From G963666705 sp963666705 (GTDB taxonomy: Bacteria; Pseudomonadota; Alphaproteobacteria; CADEGL01), in assembly GCA_963666705.2 (NCBI GenBank), contig CAXXKO010000029.1, forward strand, positions 124,001-188,000: a stretch of 64,000 bases of DNA, given 5' to 3'. The translations under genes and the position numbers were made by a program. The notes under the pieces are model-generated. The model had not been told where the DNA came from and did no database searches. It saw only the letters and a list, made by a program, of their open reading frames with translations. Shown here one piece after another: positions 56,238-64,000 of the stretch; within the stretch, counting starts at the first letter, position 1; the number at the start of each line of letters is the position of its first letter.

Positions 56238-57006
56238 GCGTTTCGGATACCCGTTCGCTCTGCTGGCGATAGGTGTTTACGCCGTCGTCGCGCTACCGGT
56301 CGTCCCCTACCAGCCGTATTGTCCAGGGTCCGGCAGGGTCGAGGGACCGATTTCCGAGGAATTTGTGCTCGCGATCAGCGACCAGCTCGTTCTGCTGGGA
56401 ATGACTTTTGCGGTGTACAGGACGACCTACAAGGACAAGACCTACGGCGACCGCGAAGACGTGCCGGAGCATTGGCGCGAGCATAGGACGTGGAACATCC
56501 ATACCACGGTTTGGCATGCGCGGGCTGGAAACCGGCTACTGACGGCGCAGCGTCGTGCGCTGAAACAGGTGCTCGAGCACGGCAGGATTGTCACGGGGCC
56601 GCCGATCGATGGGCGAATCGCGAATTTCGGAAAATGGATCGATGGGCGTTATCGCCTTTTCGAAGACTGCGCCCTCGTCCGCGCGGTCGCCATCGCGGGG
56701 GAGAACGGCGGGGAGGCACAGGAATTCCTCTCTCGCTCGGGCTGGGTACGGAACGTCGAAGAGACGGTAAAGATCGAGGGTCGGAGGTTGTCCAATCCGC
56801 AACTGCGTCGGTCGGACAGCGATGCCGCTGTGGATTGGAAGGTCGAGGATGAGAAGGATGGCTTTGTCTGGCCGTCTCCTCAGGCGCCTCGGATACCCGT
56901 TTGCTCTGTTGGCGATAGGTGTTTACACCGTCGTCGCGCTGCCGATCATCCGCTATCAGCCTTCATGTCTAGGGTCCGGCACGGTCGATGGCCCACTCTC
57001 GGATGA
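56203..57006 (+). CDS. Shared-tail membrane protein M1 (long form)
   Basis: 267 residues. It starts inside the last 35 bases of E1 (MRRMALFGRLLRR). One membrane segment FGYPFALLAIGVYAVVALPVV is followed by YQPYCPGSGRVEGPISEEF and AVYRTTYKDKTYGDREDVPE. The C-terminal tail EAQEFLSRSGWVRNVEETVK to WKVEDEKDGFVWP matches E1. Where M2 and M4 stop after WP and two or three residues, M1 has a cag codon instead of a stop and reads on for about 42 residues to 57006 over M2. Likely an inner-membrane protein with a periplasmic domain. Function unknown. Confidence 0.7.
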   Translation: MRRMALFGRLLRRFGYPFALLAIGVYAVVALPVVPYQPYCPGSGRVEGPISEEFVLAISDQLVLLGMTFAVYRTTYKDKTYGDREDVPEHWREHRTWNIHTTVWHARAGNRLLTAQRRALKQVLEHGRIVTGPPIDGRIANFGKWIDGRYRLFEDCALVRAVAIAGENGGEAQEFLSRSGWVRNVEETVKIEGRRLSNPQLRRSDSDAAVDWKVEDEKDGFVWPSPQAPRIPVCSVGDRCLHRRRAADHPLSAFMSRVRHGRWPTLG

Positions 57007-57532
57007 GTTCATGCGCGCGATCAGCGACCAGCTCATGCTGCTGGGAATTACGTTCGCGGTGTACAGGACGACTTACAAGGACAAGACCTACGGCGACCGC
57101 GAAGACGCACCGGAGCATTGGCGCGAGCATAGGACGTGGACCATCCATACCACGGTTTGGCGTGCGTGGGATGGAGATCGGCTACTGACGGCGCAGCGCC
57201 GCGCATTGATACAGGCGCTGGAGGACGAATGGGGCGTCACCAGGGCGGTGACCGACGAGCGCATCGCCGAATTCGGGGACCCGGTCGACGGGTGGCGCCG
57301 CCTTTTCTTCGAAGACTGCGCCCTCGTTCGCGCCGTCGCCATCACGGTGGATCACGGCTGGGGTGATCGGGGGTTCCTCGCCCGCTCGGGCTGGATACCG
57401 ATCGACGAGGGGGCAGTGAAGATCGAGGGTCGGAGGTTGTACAACCTGCAACTGCGCTGGTCGGACAGCGATGCCGAGGTGGATTGGAAGGTACTGAATG
57501 AGGAGAGGGGCTTTGTCTGGCCGCCTCGTTAG
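56849..57532 (+). CDS. Shared-tail membrane protein M2 (long form)
   Basis: 227 residues from ATG 56849 (MRRMALSGRLLRRLGYPFAL). Same architecture as M1: membrane segment, YQPSCLGSGTVDGPLSDEF, TTYKDKTYGDREDAPEHWRE, FEDCALVRAVAI, and tail FLARSGWIPIDEGAVKIEGR to NEERGFVWPPR. It starts inside the equivalent tail of M1 and overlaps the start of M3 by 35 bases. Family unrecognised. Confidence 0.72.
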   Translation: MRRMALSGRLLRRLGYPFALLAIGVYTVVALPIIRYQPSCLGSGTVDGPLSDEFMRAISDQLMLLGITFAVYRTTYKDKTYGDREDAPEHWREHRTWTIHTTVWRAWDGDRLLTAQRRALIQALEDEWGVTRAVTDERIAEFGDPVDGWRRLFFEDCALVRAVAITVDHGWGDRGFLARSGWIPIDEGAVKIEGRRLYNLQLRWSDSDAEVDWKVLNEERGFVWPPR

Positions 57533-58007
57533 GCGCCTCGGATATCCGTTCGTTCTGTTGGCGATCGGCGCATACGCCATCGTCGAGCTGCCGATCGTAC
57601 GTTACCAGCCCGATTGTTTCGACTTCCGCACGGTCGAGGGCCCGCTCTCGGAGGAGTTCGTGCTCGCGATCACCGACAAGTTCGCCCTTTATGGCGTGCA
57701 TTACGCGGTGTTCGAGGCGACATACACGCCCAAGCGCCGCGGGGTCCGCGAGGACCTGCCGCGATCCGCGCGCGTGGGACGGACCTGGAAAATCTACACC
57801 ACGCTCTGGCACGCCCACGAGGGAAGCTGGCTGCCGACCGCCGAGAGCAATGCCCTTCGTCAAGTGATCGAGGACGACAACGGCGTCACCAGGGCGGTGA
57901 TCGACGAGCGCATCGCCGGTTTCGACAAATGGATCGACGGCCGCTATAGCGAGTACGGGGACTACGCCTTCGTGCGCGCCATCGCCATCGCGCCCGATTC
58001 CTATTGA
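57498..58007 (+). CDS. Tailless membrane protein M3 (short form)
   Basis: 169 residues from ATG 57498. Start MRRGALSGRLVRRLGYPFVL, membrane segment, YQPDCFDFRTVEGPLSEEF, TYTPKRRGVREDLPRSARVG and WHAHEGSWLPTAESNALRQV. It ends YAFVRAIAIAPDSY, where the shared tail of the long forms would begin. It closes the first block. Its stop is followed by a copy of the methyltransferase 3' end. Confidence 0.72.
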   Translation: MRRGALSGRLVRRLGYPFVLLAIGAYAIVELPIVRYQPDCFDFRTVEGPLSEEFVLAITDKFALYGVHYAVFEATYTPKRRGVREDLPRSARVGRTWKIYTTLWHAHEGSWLPTAESNALRQVIEDDNGVTRAVIDERIAGFDKWIDGRYSEYGDYAFVRAIAIAPDSY

Positions 58008-58014
58008 GCTGGAC

Positions 58015-58189
58015 GCCTTTGTGGGCCGCTGTTGCCTCGAGCCGTGTCAGCCCCGCCGCCGCGGCCCCACCCGGCGGGGGACGGTCTCGTACATGCGGGC
58101 CATGTGATCGACGGTGATGCCGCAGCAGCCGCCGATGATCTGTACGCCGCGCTCCACCCAGCCCCGGCAGCGCTCGGCGAACGCGGCTT
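58015..58189 (-). pseudogene. Duplicated 3' end of the homocysteine methyltransferase-like gene
   Basis: About 170 bases closely match 59705-59875, including the GGCCGIT codons and the stretch up to the end of the gene. Only the last 45 or so codons are present. It joins directly to the E2 fragment at about 58190, which marks the junction of a tandem duplication. Confidence 0.85.
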
Positions 58190-58571
58190 CTCGATGGCGG
58201 GCGCGGATTTCCTATTCGCGTTCGGACGGGTGAAACTCGTGACACGGCAGAATTTCACGGCCACCCGCCGGGGCGATACGATCTTCGTCAAGGGGACCGT
58301 CACCCACCTCTGGCACGAACCCTACGATTTCGACCGCTCGACCGATTCCCCGGATAGCGGCCTGCTGACGGGAGCCGCCATCGTGGCGGAGGAGGGCGGG
58401 CGGGCACGAGAGTTCGCCATCCGCTCGGGCTGGGTCCAGAACGTCGAGGGTACAGTGACGATCAAGAACGGTACGCTATCCAACCCGCAACTGCGCTGGT
58501 CGGACAGCGATGCCGTCGTGAATTGGAACAGCGAGGAAAACAAGAATGACTTTCCCTGGCCGACTCGCTAA
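58190..58571 (+). pseudogene. E2, duplicated C-terminal part of the effector-like protein
   Basis: The frame reads GADFLFAFGRVKLVTRQNFT, then VKGTVTHLWHEPYDFDRSTD, EEGGRAREFAIRSGWVQNVE and ENKNDFPWPTR to the stop at 58571. It corresponds to the last 128 codons of E1 with many substitutions. It has no native start; an ATG in the preceding methyltransferase fragment (58032) is in frame, so a chimeric product is possible. It resembles the orphan tips found in polymorphic toxin loci. Confidence 0.75.
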
Positions 58572-59223
58572 GCGCCTGTCGTGTCCGGTGGCGGTCCTGC
58601 TGGCGGTTGGGGCCTTCGCGCTCGTTTTTATGCCAGTCGTCCCCTACCAGCCCTCTTGTCCAGGGACCGGCACGGTCGATGGCCCGCTCTCGAAGGCGTT
58701 CGTGCTCGCGGTCAGCGACCAGCTCACCCTGCGGGGAATGACGTTCGCGGTGTACAGGACGACCTACAAGGACAAGACCTACGGCGACCGCGAAGACGTG
58801 CCGGAGCATTGGCGCGAGCATAGGACGTGGAACATCCATACCACGATTTTGCATGCGTGGACTGGAACCTGGCTACCGACAGCGCAGCGCAGCGCACTGA
58901 TTCAAGCGCTGGAGGACGGCTGGGGTGTCACCAGGGCGGTGATCGACGAGCGCATCACCGAATTCGGGGATCCGGTCGATGAGGGGCGTCACCTTTTTTC
59001 CGAAGACTGCGCCCTCGTCCGCGCGGTCGCCATCGCGGCGGAGAACCGTGGGGGGACGCAAGAATTCCTCGCTCGCTCGGGCTGGATACCGAACGTCGAG
59101 GAGACGGTGAAGATCGAGAGCGGGAGGTTGTCCAATCCGCAACTGCGCTGGTCGGACAGCGATGCCGAGGTAGATTGGGGCGTCGAGTATGAGAAGGATC
59201 ACTTTGGCTGGCCGATTAGATAA
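58546..59223 (+). CDS. Shared-tail membrane protein M4 (long form)
   Basis: 225 residues from ATG 58546, inside the end of E2 (26-base overlap). Start MTFPGRLAKRLSCPVAVLLA, then membrane segment, YQPSCPGTGTVDGPLSKAF, TTYKDKTYGDREDVPEHWRE, SEDCALVRAVAIAAENRGGT and tail FLARSGWIPNVEETVKIESG to YEKDHFGWPIR. Very close to M1 and M2 in the middle. Confidence 0.72.
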   Translation: MTFPGRLAKRLSCPVAVLLAVGAFALVFMPVVPYQPSCPGTGTVDGPLSKAFVLAVSDQLTLRGMTFAVYRTTYKDKTYGDREDVPEHWREHRTWNIHTTILHAWTGTWLPTAQRSALIQALEDGWGVTRAVIDERITEFGDPVDEGRHLFSEDCALVRAVAIAAENRGGTQEFLARSGWIPNVEETVKIESGRLSNPQLRWSDSDAEVDWGVEYEKDHFGWPIR

Positions 59224-59701
59224 GGGGCTGCTGTGTCCGGTGGGCCTCCTGCTGGTGATCGGGATTTATGCGCTCGCTTATTTGCCGATCATCCGCTACC
59301 AGCCCTATTGTTCCGGTTTCCGAACGGTCGAGGGTCCGCTTTCTCAGGAATTCGCGCTCGCGATCACCGAGAATTTCGCCCTCTATAGCGTGCATTATGC
59401 GGTGTACGAGACGACATACACGCCCAAGCGCCACGGGGACAGCGAGGACCTGCCGCGATACGCGCGCGAGGGGCGGACCTGGAAGATCTACACCACGCTC
59501 TGGCATGCCCATGAGGGATCCCTGCTGCCGACCGCCCAGAGCCATGCGTTCGATCAGGTCTATGAGGAAGACAACGGCGTTACCAAGGAAGTGTTAATCG
59601 AGCGCATCTCCCGGTTCGGCGAATGGATGGACGCATGGAATCTCGCCCACAGTAACTGCGCCTTCGTGCGCGCCGTCGCGATTGCACCGGATTCGTACTG
59701 A
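59189..59701 (+). CDS. Tailless membrane protein M5 (short form)
   Basis: 170 residues from ATG 59189, overlapping M4 by 35 bases. Start MRRITLAGRLDKGLLCPVGL, membrane segment, YQPYCSGFRTVEGPLSQEF, TYTPKRHGDSEDLPRYAREG and end CAFVRAVAIAPDSY. Partner of M3 in the duplicated block. It converges on the methyltransferase gene 40 bp later. Confidence 0.72.
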   Translation: MRRITLAGRLDKGLLCPVGLLLVIGIYALAYLPIIRYQPYCSGFRTVEGPLSQEFALAITENFALYSVHYAVYETTYTPKRHGDSEDLPRYAREGRTWKIYTTLWHAHEGSLLPTAQSHAFDQVYEEDNGVTKEVLIERISRFGEWMDAWNLAHSNCAFVRAVAIAPDSY

Positions 59702-59740
59702 GCGCTGCGCCTCGGTTGGCGGCTGTTACCTCGGCCCATG

Positions 59741-60697
59741 TCAGCCGGGCCGCCGCGGCCCCACCCGGCGGGGCACGATGTCGTACATGCGGGCCATGTG
59801 ATCGACGGTGATGCCGCAGCAGCCGCCGACGATCTGTACGCCCCGCTCGACCCAGCCGCGGCAGCGCTTGGCGAATTCGTCCGGCGTGATGTTGCGCTCG
59901 AAATCCCAGCTTTGGCGGCCGCCAGCCACCCCCTTGGGCACGAGCGATTCGGGATAGACCATGACCGGCCCCTCCCAGCGCTCAATCAGGATGTCGAGCG
60001 CCGGGTCGGTATCGTTCACACTGGAGTGCATGACGCCCGCGACATCGCCGCCGAGCGCGAGCACGCCATCGACCAGCTCGGCGAACGGCACGTCCTCGTG
60101 GCGGAAGCCGACGACCGCCCCATCGGCCCGGCGTCCGGCGCTGAAGCCGACCCAGACCGGGAGGCCGGTCTCGATCGCGGCGGCGGTCGCGGCCTTGGCC
60201 TCGTCCGGGTCGTACATCATCTCCATGAGAATGAGGTCGACACCCGCGGCGGCCAGCAGCCCCGCCTGCTCGCGGAAGTTGGCGGCCATGTCGGCGGGCG
60301 AGGGCGTCAGGTCCGGGTCGCGCCCGGTGGAGCCGGGGCGGAACGGCATCATGATGGACATGGAGCCGGCGACGGCCACCGGCCGGCCCGCCGCCACATG
60401 ATCCCGCGCCTCTTGGGCGAGGGCGACGGCCCGCTGGTTGATGGCGGCGACCTCGTCACCGAGGCCGGCCGGCCCGAGCACGTTGCGCGAGGTCGCGTAG
60501 GTGTTGGCCGCGATCACGTCGGCGCCCGCGCGGATATAGGATTCGTGGACCTGGCGCACCATCTCAGGGTGCGTCTTGTTGGCGAGCGCGCACCAGGCGA
60601 CCCCGTCCATGGGCACGCCAAGGCGGTCGAGCTCCGTCCCCGTGCCGCCGTCCAGGAGGACCACCTCGCCGGCCGCGAGCTTCCCGTCCAACAGCAT
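59741..60697 (-). CDS. Homocysteine S-methyltransferase (BHMT/MmuM-like) family protein
   Basis: 318 residues from ATG 60697, which has gggaggcggg just upstream; further in-frame starts exist. Landmarks: VLLDGGTGTELDRLGVPMDG, ANTYATSRNVLG and the zinc Cys pair GGCCGIT near the end. The third zinc Cys, usually in a GxNC motif, is replaced: the region reads GVMHSSVNDTDP. The protein may use His or have lost zinc, so the methyl acceptor is uncertain. Last gene of the operon; converges with the M-protein array. Confidence 0.82.
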   Translation of the reverse strand: MLLDGKLAAGEVVLLDGGTGTELDRLGVPMDGVAWCALANKTHPEMVRQVHESYIRAGADVIAANTYATSRNVLGPAGLGDEVAAINQRAVALAQEARDHVAAGRPVAVAGSMSIMMPFRPGSTGRDPDLTPSPADMAANFREQAGLLAAAGVDLILMEMMYDPDEAKAATAAAIETGLPVWVGFSAGRRADGAVVGFRHEDVPFAELVDGVLALGGDVAGVMHSSVNDTDPALDILIERWEGPVMVYPESLVPKGVAGGRQSWDFERNITPDEFAKRCRGWVERGVQIVGGCCGITVDHMARMYDIVPRRVGPRRPG

Positions 60698-60741
60698 ATC
60701 CCGCCTCCCGTTTTTCGAGCTCATCCTCGCCCGGTCGTGGC

Positions 60742-61497
60742 TCAAAGGAAACCCTTGCGCAGGAGGTTCGCGCCGAGAATCAGGAGGGCGATGAAGAGCC
60801 ACATGCGGAAGCGATCCTCGGAGAGGCGGCGGCGCACCCGCTGGCCGAGATAGAGCCCGGCGAAGGAGGGGATGAGCGCGAGCAGCGCCGCCACCGCGAG
60901 GGTGCCATCGTACATATGCCGGCCCGCCGCGGCCAGGGCCAGCCCACCCGTGAGCACCGTGGCGAGGATGCCCGAGAGCTGTGCGAACCGATCCTTATCG
61001 AGTCGCAACCCCTGGAGATATATGAGGAGCGGGAAGGCGAGGGAGCCGGTGGCGCCGGTGAAGGCGCCGGTGGCGATGCCCGTGAGCGGCCCCAGAACCG
61101 GGATCGAGGCCGGTGGTACGCGCACCGGGACCGCGACCAGGCTCCAAATCGAATAGAGGCACAGGATCACGCCGAGGGCGCCCGTCAGCAGCAGGGGATC
61201 GACGTGGTACAGCACCACCGATCCCAGCCAGACCCCGGCGAAGCAGCCCAGCGCCAGGCCCCAGTGGGTGCGCGCAAGCGCCCGGAAATCGTCGCCTTGG
61301 AGGGCCTGGACGATATTGGTGGCGACGGCGGAGACGGCCATCAACGCCACGGACTCGCGCAAGCCCAGGCCCGAGGAGAGGATGGCGAGCGAGACCGTCG
61401 GCAGGCCGATGCCGACCGTCCCCTTGACCCAGCCGCCGAGGAAGAAGGCCAGAAGGACGAGGACGATGTGGAAGGCGTCGAGGGGAAACGCGCCCAC
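60742..61497 (-). CDS. TauE/SafE-family membrane exporter/permease
   Basis: 251 residues from GTG 61497, three bases after the preceding stop. Eight or so hydrophobic segments; the paired motif GGWVKGTVGIGLPTVSLAIL and LTGIATGAFTGATGSLAFPL is the family signature. Members move sulfite, sulfoacetate or similar anions. In this operon it may import or export a substrate or product of the amine oxidation. Confidence 0.88.
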   Translation of the reverse strand: MGAFPLDAFHIVLVLLAFFLGGWVKGTVGIGLPTVSLAILSSGLGLRESVALMAVSAVATNIVQALQGDDFRALARTHWGLALGCFAGVWLGSVVLYHVDPLLLTGALGVILCLYSIWSLVAVPVRVPPASIPVLGPLTGIATGAFTGATGSLAFPLLIYLQGLRLDKDRFAQLSGILATVLTGGLALAAAGRHMYDGTLAVAALLALIPSFAGLYLGQRVRRRLSEDRFRMWLFIALLILGANLLRKGFL

Positions 61498-61500
61498 GCC

Positions 61501-62619
61501 CTACCCGTCGCCCGCGGCGCCGAAGCGGTCGATGCGGAAGGCTTCGATCGGCATGTTGGTGGCGCCCGTCGCCACCAGCTCGGCCATGACGGCACCCACC
61601 GCCGGCCCCAGGCCGAAGCCATGGGCCGAGAAGCCGAAGGCATGGTAGGCGCCCTCCTCGGTGGTGCTGGGTCCGATCACCGGCATGCCGTCCGGCATGC
61701 GGGCCTCGATGCCGGCCCAGGAGCGCACCACGCGGGCACTGCCGAGGGCCGGGAACATATCGATTGCCATGCGGGCGTTGTAGGCCAGCTTGGCGTAGTC
61801 GAGCTCTGTCGTCTCGGCGTCCCGGTCGGCCACGCCGCGGTAGCCGCCGCCGATCACCACCGTGCCGTTGGCGAGTTGCTTGATGGAGAGGATACGCTCG
61901 GCCCCGCCGGCGACGGAGCGCATGAAGGGCGGCATGCGCGCGGTCACCATCAGCATGGGCGCGATGACCTCGATCGGCACCGGCTCGCCCAGTTGCGCGG
62001 CGATGCGGTCGGCCCAGGCGCCGGCGCAATTGACCAGGACCGGCGCCTCCATGGTTCCGTGGTCCGTCTCGACCACCCACAGGCCATTGGCCCGGCTGAC
62101 GGCGCCCACGCGCGTCCCCTCGCGGATGTCCTGGCCCAATTCGATGGCCTTGGCGCGGAAGGCGTTCACGGTGCGGAAGGGATTGGCGTGGCCACAGCGG
62201 GGCGAGTGGATTGCGCCCAGGCAGTGCGGGGCGACGCCGGGCTCGACCGCGCGCAGCGCCTGCTGGTCGAGCAGCCGCTCGTGGTCGTAGCCGTGGGCGC
62301 GCACGCGCTCGTAACGCTCGGTGAGGAGGGCCATCTCGGCCTCGGTCTCGGCGATCTTGAGGCGGCCGTTCGCATGGAAGCCGCAATCATCGTCGACCAG
62401 CTCCTCGATGCCGTGCCACAGCTCGATGGTGGCGGCGCCCAGCGGCTGCTCGGCGATGAAGCGCCCGAGCCGCCCCACGCCGCCCGCATTGACGCCCGAG
62501 GCATGGCGCCCGCAGTAGTTCTTCTCGATGACCGTGGCCTTGACGCCGCGCTTGGCGAGATGGAGCGCCGCCGAGCAGCCATGGATGCCCCCGCCGACGA
62601 TGATGGCGTCGGGCCTCAC
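61501..62619 (-). CDS. FAD-dependent amine oxidoreductase, DAO/HcnC-like subunit
   Basis: 372 residues from GTG 62619, which overlaps the upstream stop by four bases. FAD motif AIIVGGGIHGCSAALHL (6-22), then ASGVNAGGVGRLGRF, VLVNCAGAWADRIAAQLGEP and the C-terminal AYHAFGFSAHGFGLGPAVG. DAO superfamily (D-amino acid, sarcosine or glycine oxidase beta-type). With the next gene it forms an HcnBC-like or heteromeric sarcosine-oxidase-like enzyme. Confidence 0.88.
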   Translation of the reverse strand: MRPDAIIVGGGIHGCSAALHLAKRGVKATVIEKNYCGRHASGVNAGGVGRLGRFIAEQPLGAATIELWHGIEELVDDDCGFHANGRLKIAETEAEMALLTERYERVRAHGYDHERLLDQQALRAVEPGVAPHCLGAIHSPRCGHANPFRTVNAFRAKAIELGQDIREGTRVGAVSRANGLWVVETDHGTMEAPVLVNCAGAWADRIAAQLGEPVPIEVIAPMLMVTARMPPFMRSVAGGAERILSIKQLANGTVVIGGGYRGVADRDAETTELDYAKLAYNARMAIDMFPALGSARVVRSWAGIEARMPDGMPVIGPSTTEEGAYHAFGFSAHGFGLGPAVGAVMAELVATGATNMPIEAFRIDRFGAAGDG

Positions 62620-64000
62620 GCACCGTCCCCTTGCGCGGCGGCGAGGGCATGGTCCGTCGGCGTGGCGGCCTCGGGCGGCACCGTGCCGCCGGCGAAGGCG
62701 AGGATGTCGGCGAGGGCCACGGGCCTCACCGGTGGCCGCAGCCTGTAGGTGCCCACGTCCGGCGTCGCCACGCCCAGCGCCCCGGCCAGAAGCTCCGCCG
62801 CCGTCGGGCCGCAGAGCCGGCCCTGGCACGGCCCCATGCCGCAGCGCGTGAGGGACTTGAGCGCGTTCAGATTCGCGCATCCCCGGCCGGCGGCGGCGCG
62901 GACCTCGCCCGCCGTCACCTCCTCGCACCGGCAGGCGAGCACGGCATCCTCGGCGGGCCGGCGAGACCAATCGGGCGGCCGGTAGAGCGCTTCGAGGAAG
63001 GGCCGCAGGCGGCGGAGGCGGCGGAGCGCCGCGCGCGCCGGCGCGGCCTGTCTGTCGCGCGCCGCGCGCTCGATGCGGCCCAACGCGTGCGCGGCGTCGA
63101 GGGCGGCGAGCCGCCCAGCATGCTCCGCCGCCCGCGCCCCGCCGATGCCGGCCCCATCGCCCGCGACCGCGATGCCGTCCAGATCGGTGCCGCCCCATTC
63201 ATCGAGCGCCGGCCGCCAGCAGAGCTGGCCTTCGTCCCAGGCGTGCCGGCAACCGATGGACATGGCGAGGCTCGCATCCGGGACTACCCCCTGGTGGAGG
63301 AGGAGGAGGGGCGTGGGGATCGTCTCCGTGCGCCCGCCGCGCGTAAATTCGACCGCTTCCAAGCGCTCGCCGCCGAGTGCCCGCAGCCCCGTCACCCCGC
63401 GTTCGATTCGTGTGCCCGCGCGCTTGACCGCGCGGATGAGGCCGAGGCCCTTGCGCACCTCGTCGCCGGCGGTGAGCGCCCAGGGCAGGAGGGGGACGGC
63501 ACGCAGGAAATTATCGCGGGGCACGGTCTCGAGGATCGCGGTGATGGGGACGCCCGCGCTCGCGTATTGTTGGGCGAGCTGCCAGACGAGCGGCCCGAGC
63601 CCCGCCAGCACCACGCCGCCCTCGGGCACCAGGCCGGCCGTCTTCATCAGGGTCTGCCCGGCGCCCGCAGTCATTACGCCGGGTAGGGTCCAGCCCGGGA
63701 TGGGAAAGGGGCGCTCGATCGCCCCCGTCGCCAGCACGACGCGGCCGGCCTCGATCTCCCGCGCCTCGCCCTTGCGCGAGTAGCGGATGCGCCGGTCGGC
63801 GCGCACCTGCCATACGGTCGCCTGGTCGAGATAGGCCGCGCGCGTGCGCCTGAGGGCGAGCGCCAACGCGTAGCCGCGCCGGTAGTCGGGGCCGAGCACG
63901 CTGTCGTCCAGAAGCGCGAACTGCTCGATGCCGCGATAGATCTGCCCGCCCGGGCCGGCCTGCTCGTCGAGGAGGACCGTATCGAGACCGAGCTCCGCCG
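62616..64000 (-). CDS. FAD/NAD(P) oxidoreductase with BFD-like Fe-S domain (HcnB-like), partial
   Basis: The gene runs off the right edge; about 461 residues are visible. VLLDEQAGPGGQIYRGIEQF is the end of the first FAD fold, VVLATGAIERPFPIPGWTLP is the central Rossmann motif, and DLDGIAVAGDGAGIGGARAA the C-terminal FAD loop. A BFD-like [2Fe-2S] segment has four Cys (CRCEEV and GMGPCQGRLC plus CANLN). This is the large subunit of HcnABC or octopine/sarcosine-oxidase-type dehydrogenases. A small ferredoxin-like subunit would be expected beyond the edge. Confidence 0.87.
   Translation of the reverse strand, partial: AELGLDTVLLDEQAGPGGQIYRGIEQFALLDDSVLGPDYRRGYALALALRRTRAAYLDQATVWQVRADRRIRYSRKGEAREIEAGRVVLATGAIERPFPIPGWTLPGVMTAGAGQTLMKTAGLVPEGGVVLAGLGPLVWQLAQQYASAGVPITAILETVPRDNFLRAVPLLPWALTAGDEVRKGLGLIRAVKRAGTRIERGVTGLRALGGERLEAVEFTRGGRTETIPTPLLLLHQGVVPDASLAMSIGCRHAWDEGQLCWRPALDEWGGTDLDGIAVAGDGAGIGGARAAEHAGRLAALDAAHALGRIERAARDRQAAPARAALRRLRRLRPFLEALYRPPDWSRRPAEDAVLACRCEEVTAGEVRAAAGRGCANLNALKSLTRCGMGPCQGRLCGPTAAELLAGALGVATPDVGTYRLRPPVRPVALADILAFAGGTVPPEAATPTDHALAAAQGDGA

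Overview
The window looks like a chromosome segment from a GC-rich alphaproteobacterium, probably Rhodospirillales-like. That placement is inferred from base composition and gene content (dimethylglycine-dehydrogenase-like flavoprotein, TauD and PhyH oxygenases, Rieske oxygenase, HigBA, BrnA); no rRNA, tRNA or CRISPR array was seen. Its dominant feature is mobile DNA. By my own tally about one third of the 64 kb is insertion sequence: IS1595 (two types), IS21 (two copies), IS256 (three), IS3 (two types, three copies), IS1380, IS110, IS4 and IS630. There are also a 270-bp MITE pair and at least two families of small dispersed repeats. Several insertions have visible target duplications, and removing the element restores an open gene, so many of the insertions look fairly recent.

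Region by region. 0-11 kb: broken genes (a Sel1 lipoprotein, a universal-stress-protein-like gene, an NhaD/ArsB-like permease) split by nested IS elements, then an intact class II glutamine amidotransferase. 11-16.5 kb: an intact metabolic block (methyltransferase, tandem UspA protein, aldo/keto reductase, dimethylglycine-dehydrogenase-like flavoprotein). 16.5-25.3 kb: a less GC-rich islet in which an ImmA/IrrE gene and an overlapping PIN-domain gene were broken by IS256 and IS3. 25.3-41.5 kb: accessory patchwork (BrnA, HigBA plus a second HigA relic, cupin, aminotransferase, amidohydrolase, IS fragments, Rieske oxygenase with a GGGC repeat, ASCH protein). 41.8-48.7 kb: a partial tandem duplication of a dehydrogenase-TauD block, one copy split by IS21. 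49-53.4 kb: M20 hydrolase, cupin, M24 pita-bread hydrolase and PhyH oxygenase.

54.7-59.7 kb holds the most unusual locus. A protein with a peptidoglycan-binding-like N-terminus is followed by a chain of small predicted membrane proteins. Each gene's 3' end overlaps the next start, usually by 35 nt. The large protein and the longer membrane proteins share the same C-terminal tail. The block has been partly duplicated together with the 3' end of the convergent methyltransferase gene. It resembles a polymorphic effector/immunity locus, but I recognise no named family. 59.7-64 kb is a tight minus-strand operon: a two-subunit flavoprotein amine oxidase or dehydrogenase of the HcnB/HcnC type, a TauE/SafE exporter and a homocysteine S-methyltransferase-like protein. 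With the flavoprotein at 14 kb this suggests catabolism of methylated amines and one-carbon transfer.
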